A DNA stretch of 64,000 bases from Phyto melanocephala (Eukaryota > Arthropoda > Insecta > Diptera > Rhinophoridae): positions 122,411,395-122,475,394 of the forward strand of contig OW799234.1 in NCBI GenBank assembly GCA_941918925.1, read 5' to 3'. The notes under the pieces were generated by a model. That model was not told the origin of the DNA. It saw only the letters and a program-made list of their open reading frames with translations, and searched no databases. Made by a program: the position numbers and the translations under genes. Positions 32,139-43,200 of the stretch are shown piece after piece (within the stretch, counting starts at the first letter, position 1; the number at the start of each line of letters is the position of its first letter).

Positions 32139-33204
32139 CTTAGATATTTCAATATAACTGTTTGGATTTAAAACTGTCAAAGGCTTTTAACTTCACTAAT
32201 CACTTCCGCAAGCACTTTCCATATGACAGTGAAAGGGTTGAGGAACTCTTATTTATACTGAATTTGTTTTAATCAAAGTACCTGTCGAGACCTTCATGAA
32301 CATGTTTTGTAAAAAAAAACCAGGACGAATAATATTTCTACCTGTTCCAGGTATAACTATAGAATATGTTATTTAAGTTTTTTACAAGACCGATTAGTGC
32401 GGTTTTGACTTCACAATAAAAGACCGATTTGTGTGGTTTTGTAAGCACAATAAAATACAAAGATGTAAGCATTTATGACTTTATTTCTTAATTCTAAGAA
32501 TTTTTTAATCGGTAACATCACTTCTTGGGGGGGCTCCCATACAAATATTGCGTTTTATGAAATTCTTAAGTTAACTAAAATTTGTAGACTTTTGTGAAAA
32601 GAATCAAAAGTTGCTAACAGATTTTTAAGATTTATGGCTTGTTTGGTTATCAGCTTCGTTTTTTATATGTCTGCAAAAATTTGATGCCTAGCTGCATTTT
32701 TGGATTTTTTATGAATTTTTAAAAAACAAAAATTTCGAAATTTTGATAAAAAAATTATGTTTCTTAAACGAATGTGGATATTAGAAAGAAGTTTTACTTT
32801 TCTTAAAGGAAATTTTATTGCGGAATTTCGGTTTGTTAAGTTTTTTTAATAAGCTAAAGCGTTTTTGAGTTACGCGAACATATGTTGTGCAACCTCCTCC
32901 ATTTTTTAAATAACGGTATATCTCGAAAACCAGAGCCAATCTTAAAAAACCGCGGGCACCACTGCATTCAGCGTACCCGAATTATGTTAAAACGCCAGGT
33001 GCTCAGTTTGTCACGAAAAAAAGTGTAAATTTCTTGCACAGTGTAATTAACCTCTTATAAAACTGTTTTAAGTTTTATAAATTAGACCGTTATTATTTAT
33101 ATTATATATTATTATGATTTTGAGTAAATCGATGTTGAATTTTAACATTAGTTTTCTAAAAAATTATTCCATTTTCCATATTATGATTATTTATTGTATC
33201 AATC

Positions 33205-34177
33205 GTAACATCTTATGTGAAACGTGAACATCCAGTAACATAAACTACCTAAAAACATGAAAATTTTTTTTATTACATTGACTACTCCAAAACGTAAACA
33301 AAGGCTGAAGGCTCTAAAACGTGAACTTTTTATCGAACGTTAAAATTCAATTTTCTAAGCTTATTTAATTTTTTCGGGATTCCCTGCAGAAGAATTTCGT
33401 AGTTTGTTTGTTGCATGATAAGTAGCTTAAGTATTAATGCGGCAGTTCTACTGGAAGCATATCTCTGTGCTGACTATACATATAGGTATATATAAATAAT
33501 ATAAACAACTGATCTGTAAAAATATTTTTATTGAAAATATGTCTAATAAAAAACCAAAAGTATTAAATCTTCAAGAAAAGTCAGATATTTTAGAGCATTT
33601 ACGCAAAGGTTCATCTGTAACTGGTTTGGCGAAAAAGTATAATGTCGCCAAATCGACGGTTTGTTCAATAAGAAACATTAGATGCAATTTCGAAATGCGT
33701 TAATAATACATTTTCGGGAAAATACTGCATACTTCCAAAAATGGAAAAATCTCTGTACAAATGTTTTATCCAACTTCGAAATAAAAACCTACCGGTTAGC
33801 GACATTATGATTAAAAGAAAGCTATTGAATTGTACAATCAAATTAAGGAAAATAACCATGCCAAACCTCTATTTTGGATGAATTCAATAAATAAGTTAGA
33901 AATAAGTATCATAAAAACCCTTTTGCAAAACGTAGCAGCTATGTAGTACATTAAAATATGGCAGAAACTTACAAAAAGTTAAATAAAAACATGTTTCATA
34001 TGTAGGTGAAAATAACGTACATACTTTATTTTAAATTAAATAAAAGATAAAAGAGACTAAAATATGTTATAGAAAAAATGCAATCTAAAACGTGAACAAA
34101 ATCGAAAACGTGAACAAAATCAAAAACGTGAACACCCTTGGTAAAAATTAGTTCACGTCTATGCGAGTTTACTGTAT
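33205..34177 (+). mobile_element. pogo/Tigger-like element remnant
   Basis: The right end reads CGTCTATGCGAGTTTACTG-TA, and rc CAGTAAACTCGCATAGACGT resembles pogo-type termini. CGTGAAC motifs recur at both sides (33215-33330 and 34085-34165). It encloses a CENP-B-like N-terminal fragment. The left end is uncertain, and the DDE part is missing. Confidence 0.6.
33539..33870 (+). pseudogene. pogo/Jerky-like transposase N-terminal fragment
   Basis: ATG 33539 opens a 54-codon frame: MSNKKPKVLNLQEKSDILEH, LRKGSSVTGLAKKYNVAKST, VCSIR, which is the psq/CENP-B helix-turn-helix of pogo-type transposases. A frame change then gives MEKSLYKCFIQLRNKNLPVS, matching the second (CENPB-type) DNA-binding domain. 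The catalytic domain is absent. Confidence 0.75.
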
Positions 34178-34261
34178 ACTGACATTCGGGATTTCTAACT
34201 GGAACTGGAAAGGATGAGAGTGAGTGATACCTTCATATGAAATGAATACAATGCAATAAAT

Positions 34262-34298
34262 TTGTCAGGGCCAGCAGAACGATCCGGGTTCTGCTAGT
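34262..34298 (+). mobile_element. Helitron 3' terminus
   Basis: GGGCCAGCAGAACGATCCGG then GTTCTGCTAG-T forms a hairpin (AGCAGAAC/GTTCTGCT) ending in CTAG followed by T. This closely resembles the terminus at 8080-8105. The rest of the element to the left was not delimited. Confidence 0.6.
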
Positions 34299-34299
34299 T

Positions 34300-35175
34300 T
34301 ATAAAAATTTCAAAGCCGATTGATTTTTTTAATTTACCATTAAAAATATCTTCAATAGTTTCGTTATCACTTTTTCTTTTTGTTAATTTTTCTTGCACAG
34401 ACAACATTATAAAATGTAGCATTTGGAACATTGATAATTGATTTAATATGCAAATTAATATAGGAAATAAATTTTTAAATTTCTTTTACGTAAGTCTTTC
34501 ATCTCTTAAGGTTTCTTCATGATAAAGGCATTGTTGCTATTTCAATTCTGTGAAAATCTATATTTTTCTTAAAAAAATTATTGTAAATGCTTCTTTAGTA
34601 GAATTTGTGGGACGATTTCTGAATGGACAAATGCATGGTAAGGAGTAATAGTTAAACATAAAATGGCGTTTCCAGCGTTACGTTGACTGTAGCGCTTAGC
34701 GCTTTTTACTACGAAAAAAGATATATATATAATACGTCACTCTACAGCCCAATGCAACGCTTGACGCAACTATTTAGTTTTGATTGCAAGAGAAAGTATA
34801 CTTTAAAACAGTATTCTATATAAAAAGAAGTAATTGTTTATATTTAAAAAATATTTGCATTCAACAAACAAAACTACTTACACGTAGAGAAAATTTCAAG
34901 CAGTTATCAAACAAGTTGTTTTAAACAGATGTATGCACACTCGTTATTTTTGTAATAAAACGAAACGGCTAACGACCTAAAGTCAAAATGTCATATGAAT
35001 CATTTAAACCCCCGATCGTCGCTATATTATTTGTATATTGTTTTGTAAAAATCTGGTTTATATTGTGTGCTTGACCTGAAAACACTGAAAATTTCTTACC
35101 TCAAACAAATAAAAAATATAGGAAAAAAAATGTTCGTCGTAAGTTATTTACGGTTTCTCGAAAAATTAAAAGAGT
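34300..35175. other. Non-coding spacer
   Basis: AT-rich, no recognised gene or repeat. A short stretch near 34670-34745 (GTTACGTTGACTGTAGCGCT) is more balanced in composition but unassigned. Confidence 0.4.
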
Positions 35176-35622
35176 TCATAAAGGGTCCGCCAAATAACTT
35201 TTTTTTTGAAAATGCTTTAAAACAAAAAGTGTAGCTTCGGCTGTGTGGCACTTAGCGCCGTCCTGTTGAAACCAAATGTTGCCAATATCCTTCTCTTCAA
35301 TTTTTGTGAACAAAAATTCGTTCAACATGGCTCGATAACGATCGCCATTGACTACGGCCACTCCTTGCTCATTTTCGAAGAAAAATGGCCCAATTATGCC
35401 TCTGGACCCAAATCCGCACCAAACAGTGACTCGTTTTGGGCGTATCGGCTTTTCAATGTATGCGTGCGGGTTTTCTGTGCCCCAAATGCGACAATTTGGA
35501 TTGTTTACATACCCGCCAAGATCAAAACGAGCTTCATCTGAAAAGATGATTTTTTTTCGGCAAAATCGGCCAAAGTAATGTCGCAATATTTCCCAGGGTT
35601 GTTCAAGCGTATACACAACCAT
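35176..35622 (-). pseudogene. Mariner transposase, central part
   Basis: The frame gives WEILRHYFGRFCRKKIIFSD, EARFDLGGYVNNPNCRIWG, VTVWCGFGSRGIIGPFFFEN and IWFQQDGAKCHTAEATLFVL. The first two catalytic Asp residues (FSDEARF, QQDGAKCHT) are present. The frame then runs into the terminal repeat, so the third catalytic residue and the DNA-binding N terminus are missing. The open central frame suggests moderate age. Confidence 0.85.
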
Positions 35623-35739
35623 ATTCGTGTAGCGGAAGGATAAAACTAATTATCTGTCAAATCAGACATGAGCTAAGTGTTACCATTCACGAAATAAGCA
35701 CTAGTTGAAAAAAAAAAAAACGTTAGATGGCGGACCCTT
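35181..35739 (-). mobile_element. Internally deleted mariner element
   Basis: Ends TA-AAGGGTCCGCCAAATAACTT and TTAGATGGCGGACCCTT-TA are inverted repeats flanked by TA. Length about 560 bp. It holds the middle of a mariner transposase (35176-35622) and lacks most of both coding ends. Confidence 0.85.
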
Positions 35740-35759
35740 TATGAGAAACACCGTTAGGT

Positions 35760-37270
35760 TAAACTCTAATTAGCATAAAGGATGCTCGCATGCCCACTTC
35801 CTAAATTTATATAAAATTTTTTGTTCATCAAATAATGACGTTCTCATTGCCCTCAATGCAATGAGTTCAATTAATTGAACAAGAGTTGTGAAGTAACACA
35901 AAAATTAATTATTCCTTTGACGTGGACAGGGTTAAGCTAAAGTTCAATAAATATTACTCACAAATTATGTTTTGCTTCTTTTCTTTTAATAGTAGTATAC
36001 ATTTTACAAATGTTTATACAATTTTTTCTTTTATTATTTATTCTTTTGTTCTTTTATTTATTTTTTTTTTGTTGATTTGCAACCATACAATTATTGCTCT
36101 CATTACTTGTGTTTTATTATTATTTTTTTAAGTTTTAAATAAATGTGTTTATTTGTTTGTATGTATTTTATCATCTTGTATTTTGCTTTGTTTTTTTGGG
36201 ATTACCTTAATTTTTCAAATATTTAATTGTAAAACTTTCGTGGGAATTATGATTTAAAGGGAAACAATTGCAATAGTCCAAATTAAAGTGTTGGTAACAG
36301 CATTACATTATTACGACGGTTTTCTATACTATTTCTTTTAATAGTTAATTTTATGTAGGTATTTGAGATAAAATAAAATACATACAATGTGAACGAACGA
36401 GTATTGATTTACGTGTCAATCATAAATCATTATTTGTAATAATAGTGCATAAGTATATGTACTAAAGTAATACTAATATTTTAATAATAATTAAACTTTA
36501 TAGTTAATATAGAATATATATAAGTGTATATAATTAGAGGGCGATAAAGCATTATTATTAATTAAATTTTAATTATACCTTGCAAGTTCAGGAAAAAAAG
36601 CTGAAAACTACTATTTAAGTTGCGTTTTTTTTCTCTATTTATTTTTCTGGATAGTTTTTATTATTAAATTAAATTTTAAGAAAAATCAATTTTAAAAGTA
36701 TTATTTTATCTTAATACTTTGACTGAACAACATCTGCACATCATTCAAAATGATGCTGATCATGTTTAGACAATTATGTTTTTTAATGTTTTAAAGAAGA
36801 GATGTGTTAATGTATGTTTGTGTTACGTTATATTTACATAAAATGCATAAAATATATAATATATGTATATGTATGTATATATTTATGTATGTGTATATAT
36901 ATAAAAATATTTTATTTGTTTTTTTATCATTATTAACCTGTTAGAATTACTTGAGCTATGGAATAATTATATTTAGCCTTATTGTGAGTGTTGTTTCCGA
37001 TACGAAATCGACACGTTAACGTTACTCACAATTAGCCTGACAATATATATGTATATATAAGTATTTAGTAAATATAATTAACAAAATATGACCCATTAGG
37101 CATTCACTTCGCCTAGCAGTCACTTTAATTAACAACTTATCATTATACACATTAATACATGTGAATGTAGTGTGTAGAGTAATAAAATAATAGTTTCGTT
37201 CTACTGCGTTCGTGACTGTATGTGTAGAGTGAAATCATTACAGTCTTAAACATTAAACTTTGTAAATATT
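35760..37270. other. AT-rich 3' flank/UTR of the RhoGAP gene
   Basis: On the minus strand this follows the RhoGAP1A-like stop codon, so its right part is probably 3' UTR; several AATAAA-type signals occur (for example near 36910). It contains the short palindrome at 36976-37035. No coding frame is credible. Confidence 0.4.
36976..37035. repeat. Short palindrome related to 29311-29445
   Basis: GCCTTATTGTGAGTGTTGTT pairs with CGTTACTCACAATTAGCC. CGACACGTTAACG resembles the inner CGACACGATAACG of the longer relative. Confidence 0.5.
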
Positions 37271-40200
37271 TTACATATTTCCGCCATCTTTTTCATGCTG
37301 CATACGGGCCTGCAAAAAGCAATAGAGTATACCGGCCTGTGCCATCACATCAACCGTACCAGATGCCAGCAAATCTTTTTGCTTTGTCTGTGTTGCTCCC
37401 GGCCGCAATAGTGTCGGACCAAATACCATTGCTAAGTTGTGCAGAGACATTTTATTATCGACTTCTCTATTGTGCACCCTGTAAAAAAGAATATTTTTTT
37501 TAGATACATACGTATTATGGTAGTTAAAATGCGTAATGGTGCAGTAGTAAATCAAAATGGATACGTAATTACCGTTTTATTTTTCTGGATAAAAATGATA
37601 AATATCTAAGTATGTAAACTGACAAACAATACGTATAAATGTTGTTGGTCTAACGATATGTATATTTTAGATTTTGTTATTTTTGTACCTATTAAATTTA
37701 ATTTTTATGCAAAGAATGTTAAACAACAGCTATTGATGGAAAACTCAAAATAACTCTAATCGAACACTTTGGCACGTTGCTCAAAGTGTTTTAGTATTTT
37801 GTCTACAAGCCATTATTCTTTTTTATACCCTTCACCTGTGGTGTACAAGGGTATATGTATATAGCTTTGTCATTCCGTTTGTAATTTCTATAATTTTCAT
37901 TTCCGACCTCATAAAGTAAATATTTTCTGAAAGCTTATGAATAGAGGAGTCTATTTAGCCCTGACCGTCTATCCGTGTGTATGTTGAAATCAACTTTTAG
38001 AAGCAACTACATGTTCTTAAGATCTGTGTATGGTATCAATCTTTTGGAAATATCCGGGAATGAATCGCTATTGAAATTCAGCATAATCGCCCCAAAACTT
38101 TTTGAGCTATGGGCAAATAAACGCGATTGCCTGTTTATTTCCATATTTTTACCACAAAAAATTAAAAATTTTCAGCCATAGAATAATTTATAGGTACCTT
38201 TGTTACTATTTTTAGATAAAATATGCCTAGAGAGATATTCGTAAAAAATTTTAGATAAATCGGGCTTTAATTGGTTAAATTTTAGAAATTACAAACAGAA
38301 TGACAAAGCTACATATAACCTTGTACACCACAGGTAAAGGGTATAAGGAAGGGAAATTTTCTAGAAAGTTCATCCAGAAACAAGTACATTGATGTTATAC
38401 AAATCCAATGTTTTTTAATTTTTTGAGATAATACTTATTTCACATTTCATAGTTTTCCAAACAAAAATTTTTCAATATAAAGCAACAAAAAAAATTAAGG
38501 AAGTATTTTTTCTATTGCAATTAGTTAGAAATATTATGAAATGTAAAATGTTTTCAAAAATATCTTACCTTATTAGATGATCTAAAATGTGATTAATTGA
38601 AGCTTTATTGGCCTGCGGCAATTCTTCAAACACTTGTAAGAGTTCGCTAATACGTTCGACTTCATTGTTATTGCTAAAACGGCTAAAAGTGTCGAAAAAT
38701 TTCGGATACAAGACATCTGTGAACAAGGCTTCGGGTAATTCACGTAAATAAGATTTTAAAATGCCAGTAACAGAATGAATATCAACATCTTTAAGTAATT
38801 GTTCAGCTTCATAGGCATCTTGTTGGAAGAAAAAACAAAAAATCATAAAAGCACTAACTTTTTTTTACAAATTGTGTAAGACGATACTTACTTGTTTCAA
38901 ACGATTTCTTTAATTTAGCCAAATCTGAAGCTGAACCACTGACACGATAAATACCCACTTCAGACATGCCACGTTTTTCCACTTCTCGTATACAGGCACT
39001 TATTATAAATGGAATGTCACGTTTTTCGCGTCTGAAATTTTTACAATTCAGTGTCAATAAAAAAAAAACTATTTATTTCAATATAAATTGTAACAATTAC
39101 TTTAAAACTTGTTGCATTTTGGCACCAAATAAAGCTCCCGGTTTCGAGGTAGGTACTCGCCGTAATGTCACTTCTCCAGGTACAAAATGTAAAGTGGTAT
39201 TTAATGTTAAATTATCACCCAATTTAAGGACACGAGCTTGTGGGGTTTCCTTTAACCAACTTCGGCTTAACTGCAAAAATAAAAAAAATAAAAAATTTTT
39301 ATCAATACATTTCGTGTACAAAAACTTATGAGCAAAACAATAAAAACTGGTTAATTTTTTGGTAATCAATTTGATTTACATATATTACTGAGGTGTGCGT
39401 GCTAATTTGTTTTTTTTTTTACCTTCAAAACATGTTTAGCTCTTAATATTGGCCTTTCCTGTAGAGCATACAATAGTATGCGTACATTTTGACTGCCCTC
39501 CAATTCCACAACAAAACTTTCATTCCACATGGGATTCATGGAGCGACATATCATTTTGGTGGCCGCTTTACGGAAGTAATGGCCATAAGAATCAACTTCT
39601 ATTGAAATATACAAATCAGCTGGCTGATCTAGACCACCTAGATTAAGGACCGTCATATGTAGGTCTCCTACAAGAAGACTTTCGTCGTTTGTGTTGCGCA
39701 TTAGATATGAACCCATTTCCGTTTTCATACTCTTTTGCATGGCTACTATAAAGGCGTGAATTTCCAGTGCATTTATAGTACTAGTGCCGGGAATATTACA
39801 TTGTTGCTTAAATATAAACAAAATTTGGAGTTTATTAAAATTTTTGCTAGAAAATATGATTATTAATGTTGTGAAATATTTTTGATTAAAACTTAGATTT
39901 GTAAAAATTTTGATAAAACAAATATAAAGATGAGACATACAAAATAATCTTCTACCTGCAAACTTAGAATGGAATCTATCCACTGAGTCCGCTCAAAATC
40001 TGAACTCAAAAAGAATGTAATTGTTTTATTAGTGGACTTGTTGCCAATACGAAATACTAAGTTAGGTGAAGCCAACACTAACTGCGACTCTAGGTCGGCC
40101 AATTTGCGGCGATATTTTTCACCACCTCTTAGTCCGTTCGGTTTACGTGACTTATCGTCCTTCTCCTCCATTAACAACTGATCGCGCACAGTACAAGCCT

Positions 40201-43200
40201 GTGTCTTAAGCTGCAATATATTGGCTGGACTAGATTCTTTAAGCTCTGCACTCGAATCCGATTCCTCGAAAACGGCTACATCTTTTAATGGTATAAACCA
40301 TTTCAGTTCATAATCTATACGATCACGGCCAGAAGCCTTGTATTTGGCACATGCAATAACATCATTGAATAGAAACAAATGGCGCAATTTACGATGGCCA
40401 TCAACCAACTCTACAATAAAAGAATTTTTCACCATGCGACGCAAGTTTTTATTAGATTCTGTGGGCAGTTTTTGATTGACAACATTGAATTGTTTAAGGA
40501 ACCGATGGATGGTGTCGTGTGACTGTTTTAATGGATGATGATCCGGATGATTTTGTGGTGTACAATCAAGAAGATCGTTAAAGACTAAAGCATTGATTTG
40601 CACTCGAGCCACTGGCTTATGTAGAAGATCTTCGAGAGTTAGCGATTGCTCAGTCTGCAAGTTCAAGACAATTGTGGAGACAATCTTCTTGAACTGCGGA
40701 TTATTGGCACTGCATTTCTTCACCGTCTCTATGGCCTGATTGTAGTTGTGGAGAAATGCACTGTATAGGTCAAACATTTCCGCCAAACGTTTAAATGTTT
40801 CACCAATAAGCACATCGCCACCCTCATGAGATACCAATGACTTAAGGTCACTCAAAAATAACGAGTGCGCCTCGTATAACTCATCGATCTTAAAAAATAT
40901 GGTATTTTCTTCATCCTCCTTAATGACTGGCTGTGAGGTGCCCAGCGTGGCATGTATGGCTTTTTTATACTGCAAAGTAAATTAATTGTTAAGTAACAAA
41001 TTTTTTTATGATCAAAAATAATCTCACTTGTATCATGGTATTTAAACAGGCCACATAAATTGTTTCACTTTGTATGATTGTGCTTAAAATAGAACGTATT
41101 TTATTACCACGTTGGCTACCGGACACCTACAAAAATATTTAAATACGTATAAGTAATTATAGACATTTTTTTAATACAAGAACTATTAGTTGGTTAGCAT
41201 TAGCATATTTTTTTTTAATGTGTAAATCAACTTAAGTTTATTAAATAATAAGTAAATAATGTTTATTTTAAACAATGAAATAATTTTTTTTTTATATGGA
41301 CTACATATGAGGCGGTAAGTTCTAAAAATAGAAACTTGCATCTAAAAAATTTTTTTTTTTTTAGCTGATTCCTTTTTGTTTGATTTCGCTGGCATATATC
41401 CCTTTTGCAAAATAAAAAATGTTTTTCTTTAAAACAGCATTGTGAAGTATATGCATATTAAAGTACTACATATATGAAAATGAGTTTTGAATCTACCGCC
41501 ACATATGTGTGTATGTATGTGTATGAAAAAAAAATAGAAAGATAGATATATAATTTTGATAGACACACACATATGGAATATAAACTTAAACAAGAACCAG
41601 CACCATTTAGAAAAAGAAAAAGCAAAATATTTTTAACAAGGACAGTCCAAAAACAACTTGTTTAGTGTGTATAGTTTGTTTGTTTGTTTAGTTTTCATAT
41701 TTAAATGCTTGATGACAATGTAGTACTCACAAGTATTGCTGAAACTAGATTCTGTTTTGATTCAGGTATGTATGATTTTCAAAATATTAGAAAAACAAAT
41801 AAAAAATAAAAAGATTAATACAGTTAGTTAGGTTAACAAATTAAATGTTCAGTTCTTAAGTTATAACTAAATGTTTATAGTAATAATTTGTACAGAACCA
41901 CTGTTATATGTTAAAAATTTTTTGTTAAGTTTTAAAAAAGTTTGCAAAACAATCATGATCTTTATACTGTTGTAATTTTCGGAACAAAATCTAATCTCAG
42001 AGCTTAACAATATTTAATGGAGTTGTTCTTGTGTAGTTTAGAAGCGATAATCAAATCATCGTGCAAACGACCAGTGTACATATTAAGCTATATTGATGCA
42101 TCGGATTTCATTTATACTTCCGCATGGCATTTTTTATCTTTTTTTATTCTTTTCTTTTTGTTTTTAAAATGAAAATATAATTGATTAGTTTTTTGTTCAG
42201 AAGTCTGACAATGTTCGTATACTAACTTGCAAGGCATATCCATAAGGTACTCGTATCCAATCAGCTGACTTGTTTTTTTTTTATATACATTTTTTAAGCG
42301 TTACCAAGGCATATTCATACAGGTATATGCAACGGCGAGTTGATACAACAAAGCAACTTTTTAGGGGATTTTTTGTCAAGGCCAATTTGTATAACAGAGA
42401 TGGAATAGTTGTTTTTATATGTTTATTTCAATAAAATTTTATTAAACAAATTATATGTGTTTGTGAAGCAAATTATAAATGGTGCAATAACAACAAATAT
42501 ACATAAAGTTGGTAAGTTTATCATCAAAAAAGCACAATTAAGTAAAATGTTTAATTCGGAATCCGAAATCTAATTTTCCATTCCTGTATTAATAAATGAA
42601 ATCAAGGAGAATCCAACAAATTTAGACATTGTGTTTCCCCATCATCATGTGCTGATAATTTCACCTGTATGAATTCGCCTTGAGCATTACCAACTTTTTT
42701 AAAAGTCTTGCCTGCATTTGTCAAACTAATTTTTTTTAATTTTATTATAAAATAAATAATTTGCAGTTTCAGTTGGTTTAAAACGTTTTAACAGTACAAA
42801 AATATGAATAAAAAATTTTCGCTTTGAAGTTTTTTAAAAATTATTTAAATTAAAGAAGAGAATTAAAAAAAATTGTGTGACATATGCCGGCATATATACA
42901 AAAACAAAATACATGTGTTTTTTATTGTTGTGTTTGTTGCCGCGATGCATATACCTTATGGATATGCCTTGCTAACTTGTTTGTAAACGTTTTTTTACAG
43001 ACTTGTGGCAGATGTTGGAATATTTCGGAGGCAGATTTTGCTTTGCAATATGTAATACGCATAAACGCAGAGTATTAGTAATTTTATTTGATTTTTTAAT
43101 GTGTTTGATAGAAGTAAAAAATGTTTGTTTGAATCAAAGATGAATTTTTTAAAATGGCATGAAATTTAGTTTATTCAAAAAAAAAATTTTTGCATTATAA

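Larger units (their letters stand above)
29578..33002 (-). mobile_element. Two-gene DNA element with ~460-bp inverted repeats (element 1)
   Basis: Long inverted arms 29578-30040 and about 32548-33002 start GCACCTGGCGTTTTAACATA and match through GAAATTCCGCAAT and ATATAAAAAACGAAGCTGAT with roughly 90% identity by eye. Between them, on the minus strand, lie a small cysteine-rich protein gene (31788-32138) followed by a spliced larger gene (30412-31425). No clear target duplication is seen. Total 3,425 bp. The shared architecture with the element at about 59624-62020 supports a transposon family. I know of no established superfamily name. Confidence 0.75.
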
